Source: JAZNUH01 sp045592225 (lineage in GTDB: Bacteria; Bacillota; Clostridia; UMGS1883; UMGS1540). Taken from it: a stretch of 34,522 nt of DNA. A model generated the notes under the pieces. It was not told the origin of the DNA. It saw only the letters and a program-made list of their open reading frames with translations, and ran no database searches. Positions 7,551 through 14,971 of the stretch are shown here, one piece after another. The stretch lies in NCBI GenBank assembly GCA_045592225.1, contig JAZNUH010000088.1:1-34522 (forward strand). Reading direction: 5' to 3'. Made by a program: the position numbers and the translations under genes. Within the stretch, counting starts at the first letter, position 1, and the number at the start of each line of letters is the position of its first letter.

Positions 7551-8717
7551 CTATTTTATAACTCTTACTGCCAGTACTCCGTCAACTGCCTTTATTTTTT
7601 CTTTTATATCATCGGGCAGGTCGTGGGATGTATCAATAATTGTGTAAGCATATTCCTTTTTATTTTTGTTAACCATATTGTCAACGTTAATTCCTTCATT
7701 TGCGAGGAGAGAGAGGAACTGGCTGAGCATATTGGGAATGTTCTTATGAGCAATTGTTATGCGGTAGTCAGCTTCTCTGGGCATTTCGCAATGGGGGTAG
7801 TTAACAGAGTTAACAATGTTACCGTTTTCAAGGTAATCGATAAGCTGTTTGGAAGCCATTACAGCACAGTTATCTTCCGATTCGGGTGTGGAAGCACCAA
7901 GGTGAGGAATGGGAATAACATTCTTCATGGAAAGAACTTCGTCGCCGGGGAAGTCTGTTACATATGCGGCAACCTTGCCTGATTCAAGTGCATCACCGAT
8001 AGAAACATTGTCAACAAGACCGCCACGTGCAAAGTTGAGTATTCTTACGCCGTCTTTCATACGGGCGATGGATTCTGCATTTACAAGACCTGTTGTATCG
8101 GGAGTTAAGGGTACGTGGATTGTAACATAATCAGCCGCTGCAAAAGCTTCGTTAATATCGTTTACAAGCTTAACGTGACGGTTAAGGCTTAAAGCCGATT
8201 TAACAGAGATGAAGGGGTCGTAGCCTACAACCTCCATACCAAGATGGTATGCGCAGTTTGCAACCATAACGCCGATAGCACCAAGACCTATAACGGCAAG
8301 AGTTTTGCCAAGTATTTCGGGGCCTGCATAGTTGGACTTGCCTTTTTCAACAAGCTTTGCAACCTCTGCACCCTGACCTTCAAGAGTTTTAGCCCATGCA
8401 ATACCGTCAACAACCTTTCTGGATGCCAGCAGAAGACCTGTGATAACAAGCTCTTTAACTGCGTTTGCGTTAGCACCGGGAGTATTGAAAACAACAATAC
8501 CCTTTTCTGCGCACTTGTCAATGGGAATGTTGTTAACACCTGCACCTGCACGTGCTACTGCAAGCAGTGATTCGGGCAGTTCCATTTCGTGCATGGAAAA
8601 GCTGCGGAGAATAATAGCATCGGGATTTTCTATTTCTGTGCCTACTGTGTAGTTATCAGCCGAAAAGTGCTGAAGACCGCACTGGGCAATTTTATTGAGA
8701 GTTTTTATATTATACAT
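7551..8717 (-). CDS. serA: D-3-phosphoglycerate dehydrogenase
   Basis: A 388-residue NAD-dependent dehydrogenase that oxidises 3-phosphoglycerate to 3-phosphohydroxypyruvate, the first step of serine synthesis. The Rossmann motif is 'VIGLGAIGVMVANCA'. Catalytic elements are the Arg in 'LNFARGGLVDN' and the His in 'IPHLGASTPESEDN', both typical of 2-hydroxyacid dehydrogenases. A C-terminal ACT domain begins near 'ITIAHKNIPNMLSQFLSLLA' and may mediate serine feedback. It is the short form, without the extra domain of longer enzymes. I choose ATG at 8717 because GGAG lies at 8724-8727; the upstream in-frame TTG at 8729 would place the ribosome binding site inside the gene. It follows serC by 18 nt in one operon. 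Confidence 0.95.
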   Translation of the reverse strand: MYNIKTLNKIAQCGLQHFSADNYTVGTEIENPDAIILRSFSMHEMELPESLLAVARAGAGVNNIPIDKCAEKGIVVFNTPGANANAVKELVITGLLLASRKVVDGIAWAKTLEGQGAEVAKLVEKGKSNYAGPEILGKTLAVIGLGAIGVMVANCAYHLGMEVVGYDPFISVKSALSLNRHVKLVNDINEAFAAADYVTIHVPLTPDTTGLVNAESIARMKDGVRILNFARGGLVDNVSIGDALESGKVAAYVTDFPGDEVLSMKNVIPIPHLGASTPESEDNCAVMASKQLIDYLENGNIVNSVNYPHCEMPREADYRITIAHKNIPNMLSQFLSLLANEGINVDNMVNKNKKEYAYTIIDTSHDLPDDIKEKIKAVDGVLAVRVIK

Positions 8718-8735
8718 AATTTTCTCCAATCTGAA

Positions 8736-9815
8736 TTATTTGTTTTCTGCTTCAAACTTTTTCATAAATTCTACAAGAGCCTTTACGCCTTCTGTGGGCA
8801 TAGCATTGTAAATGCTTGCACGCATACCGCCAACAGAGCGGTGACCCTTCAGGTTTTTAAAGCCTGCAGCGTCTGCTTCCTTGCAGAACTTTTTGTCAAG
8901 CTCTTCGTTACCTGTTACAAATGTAACGTTCATCATTGAACGGCTGTCCTTGTCGGCACAGGGCTTAAACAGCTCGGAAGAATCGAGGTAGTCATACAAA
9001 ACGGCTGCCTTTTCTTCGTTAATCTTTTTCATAGCTTTAAGTCCGCCAAGACCCAGTATCCACTTGTAAACAAGGCCTGCAACATAAATTGCGTAGCAGG
9101 GGGGAGTGTTGTACATGGAATCGTTATCAGCCATTACCTGATAGTTGAGCATTGTGGGTGTTTCGGGACGAGCATTGCCCAAAAGGTCTTCTCTAATAAT
9201 AACAACTGTAAGACCTGCGGGAGCCATGTTCTTCTGTGCGCCTGCATATATAACGCCGAACTTTGTAACGTCAACAGGTTCGGAAATAATGCAGGAGGAC
9301 ATATCAGCAACCAGAACCTTGTCGCCAACATTGGGAACTTCGGGGTACTTTGTACCAAAGATTGTGTTGTTGTAGCAAACGTGAACATAGTCAGCATCAG
9401 CACTTACCATGTCAGGTGTGATTTTGGGAATGTAAGCAAAGGTTCTGTCCTTGGAGCTTGCGATACATGTAGCTTCGCCAAACTTCTGTGCTTCTTCATA
9501 AGCCTTTTTGGAGAACTGACCCGAAACAACATAGTCAGCCTTGCCTGTCTTCATAAGGTTTAAGGGAATAGCTGCAAACTGTGTGGAAGCACCACCCTGA
9601 AGGAAAAGCACCTTATAGTTATCGGGAATGCTCATAAGTGTACGGAGATCTTTTTCAGCTTCCTTGATGATTGCATCATAAACTGCGGAGCGATGGCTCA
9701 TCTCCATAACGGACATTCCGCTGCCGTTATAATCTGTCATTTCAGCGGCACATTTCTCAAGTACATCAAGGGGTAACATGGAAGGACCTGCCGAAAAATT
9801 ATATACTCTACTCAT
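8736..9815 (-). CDS. serC: Phosphoserine aminotransferase
   Basis: A 359-residue PLP-dependent class V aminotransferase that converts 3-phosphohydroxypyruvate and glutamate to phosphoserine and 2-oxoglutarate. The N-terminus 'RVYNFSAGPSMLPLDVLE' and the phosphate-binding 'GGASTQFAAIPLNL' are diagnostic, and the PLP lysine is K195 in 'YAGAQKNMAPAG'. 'GHRSVGGMRASIYNAMP' near the C-terminus is also typical. Length is normal. AAAGGA precedes the ATG. It is the first gene of a serC-serA operon with its own promoter; no phosphoserine phosphatase is present in the window. Confidence 0.97.
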   Translation of the reverse strand: MSRVYNFSAGPSMLPLDVLEKCAAEMTDYNGSGMSVMEMSHRSAVYDAIIKEAEKDLRTLMSIPDNYKVLFLQGGASTQFAAIPLNLMKTGKADYVVSGQFSKKAYEEAQKFGEATCIASSKDRTFAYIPKITPDMVSADADYVHVCYNNTIFGTKYPEVPNVGDKVLVADMSSCIISEPVDVTKFGVIYAGAQKNMAPAGLTVVIIREDLLGNARPETPTMLNYQVMADNDSMYNTPPCYAIYVAGLVYKWILGLGGLKAMKKINEEKAAVLYDYLDSSELFKPCADKDSRSMMNVTFVTGNEELDKKFCKEADAAGFKNLKGHRSVGGMRASIYNAMPTEGVKALVEFMKKFEAENK

Positions 9816-9848
9816 ATTATCAAATCCTTTCGATATTTATAATTGAAT

Positions 9849-9877
9849 ATTTTATATTATTGTGGGAGTTTTGTCAA
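9849..9877 (-). promoter_or_regulatory. Promoter of serC-serA
   Basis: On the minus strand there is a perfect -35 TTGACA (9872-9877). With 17-nt spacing the -10 is TAAAAT (9849-9854); TATAAA (9851-9856) at 15 nt is the alternative. I see no T-box, although a serine pathway could have one; the leader is too short. Confidence 0.7.
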
Positions 9878-9931
9878 TATCTTCTTTATAATTAAAGGGT
9901 AAAAAAACAAAGGTATTATACAAAAATTCTA

Positions 9932-9960
9932 TTCACAAACAAAGTGGGGTGTGATATAAT
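9932..9960 (+). promoter_or_regulatory. Promoter reading into hairpin array A and the SLH gene
   Basis: -35 TTCACA (9932-9937) and -10 TATAAT (9955-9960) are 17 nt apart. The start would fall at the left edge of array A, so the array would be a leader of about 180 nt on the SLH gene at 10149. This promoter is divergent from the serC promoter. Confidence 0.65.
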
Positions 9961-10080
9961 GATTTCAAGCAAAGCTTGAAATCAATGAATTGCCTTCGTC
10001 ATGAATTGAAATCTGCGATTTCATGAATTGAGCCATATGGCTCAATTCATAGAGCGAAGCGAGAATTCATGGCAATAGCC
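9961..10080. repeat. Intergenic hairpin array A: ATGAATTG units alternating with short palindromic spacers
   Basis: A leading hairpin (GATTTCAAGC, AAA, GCTTGAAATC; 9961-9983) is followed by ATGAATTG at 9985, 10001 and 10023, then in reverse orientation CAATTCAT at 10043 and GAATTCAT at 10063. Most intervals are small inverted repeats: GAAATC-TGC-GATTTC (10008-10022), AGCC-ATAT-GGCT (10031-10042) and GGC-AATA-GCC (10071-10080). Positions 10023-10050 form a perfect 28-nt palindrome where the unit orientation flips. Position 10053-10059 is GCGAAGC, known as an unusually stable DNA mini-hairpin. Together with the two flanking promoters this accounts for most of the 333-nt gap between serC and the SLH gene. 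Function unknown. Confidence 0.8.
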
Positions 10081-10148
10081 AATTGACGGCGTCGTTTCTA
10101 TCACCTGATTTTATAATAAGTAAAACCTGAAAAGAAGGGGAGATATTT

Positions 10149-11285
10149 ATGAAAAGAAATTTTAAAGCAGTATGTATTTTGGTTAGCATTATTATGATTT
10201 TATCCGTGTTGCCGGTATGTGCATCGGCATCTTTTTCGGATATGGCGGGCCACAGTGGTGCGGAGGTGATAAACCGCTGGCATAAGGCGGGGCTTGTTTC
10301 AGGTTATCCCGACGGAACCTTTAAACCCGATGCAAATATTACCCGCGCTGAATTTTCAAAAATAATTACAGATTTGTTTGTGCTTACAGGTGACGGTGCA
10401 GAGTTTGCCGATGTATCTGCAGATGCGTGGTATTATACATATGTGCAGAGCGCGGCAGATTACATTCCCTGCTGTACACCCGATAATGAGGGCAACTGCG
10501 ACAGGCTGTTCGCGCCTGAGCAGGCTCTTGATATGGCACAGGCCGTTGAGGTTCTTTCATCGCTTACAAAGGTGCCCGGGGATTTGGCATATACAGATGG
10601 TGCGGCAACAAGAGCAGGTCTTATTACTACAATAGACGAAATTTTCGGCGGTGAACAGGGTTTTATGTACAGGCTATCTGTTATTGATTCCGAAACCGCA
10701 GAGGCAGACGAAATACTGCCTTTGACAGTACTTACAAAGGATTCTGATATGGCTACATGGAATGATGCAGGACAGGTGCTGCTGCTTTCCTGGCATTCAT
10801 ACCCCGAAAGCTATATTCCCGGTGAACAGTTTACCTGCAAGTACGGCGAAATGTGGACATTTACAGACAAAGAGGTGCTTGCCTGGTATGACAAAAACGC
10901 CGAGGGAGTAACAGATTGGGAACTCCGTTTTGAACAGGCTTTGGGTTTGCCGGCAACAGACAGCAAAACACACGTATCCGCATTCTGGGTGGATATGGAC
11001 GAAATCATCCGTCCCGCATACCAGACAGATGCCACAAAACAGTTGACAGCCGACGTGCTTGACGGCTCTGCTTTGGGAGAACATAAAGAATGGTTTGACG
11101 GCAATGCAGAATACTCATACGTAACATCCGCATATCCCTGGACAAGACTTGGTTATACATACGACTGGGCAGAGGGTGAGAATGAGTTTGGTCTTACCGA
11201 ATTTATAATTCTTGCAAATTCTGTTATAGATGTAGAATGGACAAAAAGCTTTGACGAGTTTATAGCGTGGATGGCTGAAAACTAA
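10149..11285 (+). CDS. Secreted protein with S-layer homology (SLH) region
   Basis: A 378-residue exported protein. Residues 1-27 are a signal peptide (basic start, hydrophobic core, end 'LPVCASA'). One clear SLH domain follows at about 29-78, with 'GLVSGYPDGTFKPDANITRAEF' split between its turn and second helix, then a weaker second SLH-like unit (about 84-140, 'FADVSADAWYYTYVQSAADY'). SLH domains normally bind pyruvylated cell-wall polymers; binding usually needs three, so this protein may be weakly or cooperatively held. The remaining 230 residues are acidic, rich in Trp and Tyr, and match no family I recognise. AGGGGAG precedes the ATG. It is the first gene of the envelope cluster and may be expressed from the promoter at 9932. 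Confidence 0.8.
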   Translation: MKRNFKAVCILVSIIMILSVLPVCASASFSDMAGHSGAEVINRWHKAGLVSGYPDGTFKPDANITRAEFSKIITDLFVLTGDGAEFADVSADAWYYTYVQSAADYIPCCTPDNEGNCDRLFAPEQALDMAQAVEVLSSLTKVPGDLAYTDGAATRAGLITTIDEIFGGEQGFMYRLSVIDSETAEADEILPLTVLTKDSDMATWNDAGQVLLLSWHSYPESYIPGEQFTCKYGEMWTFTDKEVLAWYDKNAEGVTDWELRFEQALGLPATDSKTHVSAFWVDMDEIIRPAYQTDATKQLTADVLDGSALGEHKEWFDGNAEYSYVTSAYPWTRLGYTYDWAEGENEFGLTEFIILANSVIDVEWTKSFDEFIAWMAEN

Positions 11286-11302
11286 CATTTTTGGAGGACA
11301 AC

Positions 11303-12541
11303 ATGGTTTCGCATAATTACAAAAAAACAAAATTATCCTGTTATTTTTCGTACCTATCAGCGGCGCCGGTTTTTGCCCTGCCGCCTATGTTGTTTATAAC
11401 CTTTCACGATATGTACGGTATATCGTACAGCTTACTTGGTACACTTATACTTACAAACTTTTGTACACAGCTGAGCATTGACCTTATATTTTCGTTTTTT
11501 GCAAGACATTTTAACATTAAAAAGACAGTTGTGCTGATGCCGATACTGACGGCTCTGGGACTTTTGATATATTCGGTTACTCCCTGGCTTTTTAAGGGAT
11601 ATGAGTTTTTGGGTCTGCTTTTGGGTACGCTGATATTTTCGGTTGCGGGTGGACTTGGCGAAGTGCTTATAAGCCCTATTGTTGCGGCAATCCCTTCGGA
11701 AAATCCTGAAAAGGATATGAGCCTGCTCCACTCGCTTTATGCCTGGGGAGTGGTAATTGTTGTTGTACTGAGCACAGTTTTCTTTAACCTGTTCGGCACA
11801 CAAAACTGGATGTATCTTACCGCATTTTATGCCGTGTTTTCTGTAATGGCAGGATGCATGTTTGCAACATCACCCATTCCGACCATGAGCTTTGGTGAAA
11901 AGCAGGCGGGCAGTGGGGCAAAGCGGAGTGTGGGAATTGCTCTTTGCGGTCTGTGCATTTTCATAGGCGGTGCGACGGAAAATGTTATGACAAACTGGGT
12001 TTCGAGCTACCTTGAAACTGTAATAGGCATTTCAAAAACAATAGGTGATATACTGGGTATGGCACTTTTTGCCCTGCTTTTGGGTCTTGGCAGAACTGTT
12101 TATGCCAAAAGAGGTGGGAATATTTCAAATATTCTGCTTATCTGTATGGCGGGTTCTGTAGTGTGCTATATTACCGCAGGATTATGTCCAAACGGAATTA
12201 TTGTGCTTACAGCTTGTACCGCAACCGGCCTTTGCACATCCATGCTTTGGCCGGGAACACTTATTTTGCTTGAAGAAAAAATGCCTAATCCCGGCGTTGC
12301 GGCATATGCCCTTATGGCGGCAGGGGGAGACCTCGGCTCCTCGGTTGCGCCCCAGCTTATGGGCATTATATCGGACAGGGTGGCGCTTAGCAGCTTTGGT
12401 ATAAATATGGCGCAGAGCATAGGCGTTACAGCCGAGCAGATTGGTATGAAAATGGGTATGCTTGTAACAGCACTGTTCCCCATAGCGGGTGTGTGCTTGC
12501 TTTTATATATGAAAAAATATTTTGCTAAAATAAAGGAGTGA
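11303..12541 (+). CDS. MFS transporter
   Basis: A 412-residue major facilitator superfamily protein with about twelve hydrophobic segments in two halves. 'SLLHSLYAWGVVIVVVLS' (about 155-172) resembles the middle region of the FucP/YfkF-like branch of sugar or drug permeases, but no substrate can be named. The C-terminal half includes 'GLCTSMLWPGTLILLEEKMP' and 'AAGGDLGSSVAPQLMGIISD', typical of such permeases. I take ATG at 11303 as start, with GGAGG at 11293-11297; the upstream TTG at 11291 would put this site inside the gene. It lies between two genes for secreted SLH proteins, 17 nt after the first and 7 nt before the second. Confidence 0.88.
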   Translation: MVSHNYKKTKLSCYFSYLSAAPVFALPPMLFITFHDMYGISYSLLGTLILTNFCTQLSIDLIFSFFARHFNIKKTVVLMPILTALGLLIYSVTPWLFKGYEFLGLLLGTLIFSVAGGLGEVLISPIVAAIPSENPEKDMSLLHSLYAWGVVIVVVLSTVFFNLFGTQNWMYLTAFYAVFSVMAGCMFATSPIPTMSFGEKQAGSGAKRSVGIALCGLCIFIGGATENVMTNWVSSYLETVIGISKTIGDILGMALFALLLGLGRTVYAKRGGNISNILLICMAGSVVCYITAGLCPNGIIVLTACTATGLCTSMLWPGTLILLEEKMPNPGVAAYALMAAGGDLGSSVAPQLMGIISDRVALSSFGINMAQSIGVTAEQIGMKMGMLVTALFPIAGVCLLLYMKKYFAKIKE

Positions 12542-12548
12542 TTCATAG

Positions 12549-14951
12549 GTGAAAAAGCTTTGTGTATCTGTATTGGCAGTGGTATTACTTTTTTCGGTAT
12601 TGCCGGTTTTGGGCTCGGCTCAGCCTGTATCGCCGGTATTTCACGAGGTGTACCAATTTGAGGATAACGGCGAAATAAAAGAGACAGGCTACTACTATAA
12701 CGACATGTATTTTCCCTTTGATGATACTCTTAAATGGGCGCAGGGATTTTGTTACCGCGTGTTTGATGAAGAACAAAAAATTGCAGGTATAATCGGCTAT
12801 GACAGCGCAGTGATAAACGGTGACGAGCTTGTTATTCCGGCAGAAATTGACGGCTATAAAATAGATGGCTTCAGCCACGGGGTTTTTATGGAGTCGGGTT
12901 TTAAGCGCTGTGATTTATCCGCTTTTCCAAACCTTTCGCAGATAATGTTTTCAAGGTCTGAAATCCGGGAGGTTATATTGTCGGCGGACACAAAGGTAAT
13001 ACCTGTGCAGTGCTTTGCCGGAACAAAGCTTGCAAAAATAGATTTACCCGATAGCCTGACAGAAATAAAGTTTCGTGCATTTGAGGACGGCATATTTGAA
13101 CAGCTTACCATACCGCAAAATGTAGAAGTTATTGGAGCACAGGCGTTTGAAGGGTGCGATAATCTTAAAGAAATAGAGTTTAAAAATGGGTTACTCACTG
13201 CAATAGGCGCAGGCAGCGATGCATCACAGTGGTGCTTTATGACAAAAAGCCTTGAAAAGCTTACACTTCCTGAAAGTATTACCGATATAGGCGATTTTGA
13301 ATTTATGGAAAGCTCGGTTGGCAGACATTGGTATGTGCCTGTAAAATACCCGGACGGATTGACTGTATACGGGCAGGCAGGCTCTTATGCAGAGGCATGG
13401 GCAGCAGAAAAAGGTCTTGCCTTTGAGAGTATAACAGAGAACACAGACCCCGTTTTAAAATATACAGAGGATGACACTTACCGCATAGACCAAAGAATAG
13501 ATACAAGCTATGGCACGGTTTTATATTTAACAAGGGTGGGTATGCCCCATGGACCAAACCCCGGACTTAAGCTTATAAGACCCGATGGTGAGGAACTTGA
13601 TTTATCAGGTCCTGTACCGTATGAAACAGTGCACTACAAAAAGCCGGAGCATGAAAATATTGTGCTTTCGGAGGATGGACGTGAGCTTACCTTTTCGGTA
13701 TCCTTTGATAAACGCCTTGTTTACACTCCAGGCAGTATACCGCAGGTGTTTCACGATGCGGGGGTATATTATTTTAAAACAGACCTTGAAAGCGGAATAA
13801 CAATAGAAACACGGTTTGAACCTAAAGACACAATGGGCGAGGATGCAATATCTGCATGGGCAAAGCCGGAGGTTGAACGGGCAATAGAGCTTGGAATTGT
13901 GCCTGTTTCTTTCCGCGAAAACTATAAGAGAAACATAACCCGCAGTGAATTTGCAAAGCTTGGCATATACTTTTTATCGGTACAGTACGGCTACGGCGGC
14001 GAGGGGATGATACAAACATGGTCACCACAGGGAGACGGGGACAAACTGTACCCGGCACAGTTTATGAATGCATACTGCTCTGTACGTACAGACAGAAACG
14101 GCAATAAGTTTAAGGACGCAAACAGCGGCGAAGACTATATTTACCATAACACCAATGTGGAAAACACTCTTGCCGATACACCCTTTACCGATGTGGACCA
14201 AAACAACATAAAACATAACAGCGATTTTGTAAAAAGAGCTTATCATATGGGAATTGTAAACGGGGTAAGTGAAACCGCCTTTAATCCCGAAGGTGACATA
14301 ACAAGGCAGGAAGCGGCGGCAATGCTTATGCGTATTTACAAAAACTATGCGCAGTATGACAGCGCGGGCAGTGGGTTTGAGTTTTCGGATGACGGCGAGA
14401 TAGCTGACTGGGCAAAAGAGGACGTATACGCCATAAACCGGCTTGGAATAATGCAGGGCGTAGGAGAGGGTATGTTTGCACCGCTGGAAAATTACACAAT
14501 AGAGCAGGCGATAACAACCTTCAGAAGACTGTATGATATGGCACCTGTAAGCAGAAAGAATAAAAATATTACTCCGCTACTCGATTATAAATTTGAAAGC
14601 GAACAGTACTTTCACAGGGAGGGAGGCTCATATTTCCACGAAACACAGAGAGAGGAATATGAGGATTTTATAGCAGTTTACGGATACTGGACAATGCGGC
14701 ACACAACCTCGACCTACGAAACTCTTACCGTATTTAACAGGCACGGCGGTATACTTTGCGATCGCTCGGGAGTAGCAGAGTGGGATGTGAGTGAGGACGA
14801 AAAAACCTTAACGGTGGTAAGCTATATTGGCGACACATTCCACATGTATAACAGGCTTTGCGGTACCGAAAAGGTGTATGATAAGGGACATTATAAATGG
14901 GTTTATGACATACAAAAGGGTGAAATGGTTGATTTTGAAAGAGTTTCATAA
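12549..14951 (+). CDS. Secreted LRR (BspA-type) and SLH domain protein
   Basis: An 800-residue cell-surface protein. A signal peptide covers about residues 1-24 (ending 'LPVLGSA'). Residues about 85-260 are BspA-like leucine-rich repeats, seen as 'AKIDLPDSLTEIKFRAFEDG', 'QLTIPQNVEVIGAQAFEGC' and 'KLTLPESITDIGDFEFM'. A beta-rich linker follows. Three SLH domains lie at about 430-480, 540-600 and 608-660; the second contains 'GIVNGVSETAFNPEGDITRQE', and the third 'GIMQGVGEGMFAPLENYTIEQ'. Three SLH units are the normal wall-anchoring set. A C-terminal region of about 130 residues rich in Tyr, Trp and Glu has no recognised domain. GTG start with GGAG about 10 nt upstream. BspA-type repeats usually serve binding or adhesion; the target is unknown. 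Confidence 0.85.
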   Translation: MKKLCVSVLAVVLLFSVLPVLGSAQPVSPVFHEVYQFEDNGEIKETGYYYNDMYFPFDDTLKWAQGFCYRVFDEEQKIAGIIGYDSAVINGDELVIPAEIDGYKIDGFSHGVFMESGFKRCDLSAFPNLSQIMFSRSEIREVILSADTKVIPVQCFAGTKLAKIDLPDSLTEIKFRAFEDGIFEQLTIPQNVEVIGAQAFEGCDNLKEIEFKNGLLTAIGAGSDASQWCFMTKSLEKLTLPESITDIGDFEFMESSVGRHWYVPVKYPDGLTVYGQAGSYAEAWAAEKGLAFESITENTDPVLKYTEDDTYRIDQRIDTSYGTVLYLTRVGMPHGPNPGLKLIRPDGEELDLSGPVPYETVHYKKPEHENIVLSEDGRELTFSVSFDKRLVYTPGSIPQVFHDAGVYYFKTDLESGITIETRFEPKDTMGEDAISAWAKPEVERAIELGIVPVSFRENYKRNITRSEFAKLGIYFLSVQYGYGGEGMIQTWSPQGDGDKLYPAQFMNAYCSVRTDRNGNKFKDANSGEDYIYHNTNVENTLADTPFTDVDQNNIKHNSDFVKRAYHMGIVNGVSETAFNPEGDITRQEAAAMLMRIYKNYAQYDSAGSGFEFSDDGEIADWAKEDVYAINRLGIMQGVGEGMFAPLENYTIEQAITTFRRLYDMAPVSRKNKNITPLLDYKFESEQYFHREGGSYFHETQREEYEDFIAVYGYWTMRHTTSTYETLTVFNRHGGILCDRSGVAEWDVSEDEKTLTVVSYIGDTFHMYNRLCGTEKVYDKGHYKWVYDIQKGEMVDFERVS

Positions 14952-14971
14952 GATAAAACATGGAGGTATAT

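Noticed and set aside
9816..9900. T-box leader before serC
   Set aside because: The promoter is within about 60 nt of the start codon, leaving no room for a T-box, and no T-box core sequence is seen.
9961..10080. CRISPR array
   Set aside because: Repeat units are only 8 nt, spacers are 8-14 nt and mostly self-complementary, the unit orientation flips, and no cas gene is near. The same holds for 28613-28783.
10083..10117. Promoter TTGACG...TATAAT directly before the SLH gene
   Set aside because: Spacing is 23 nt, too long for sigma-A. The TATAAT at 10112 alone could still work with an activator.
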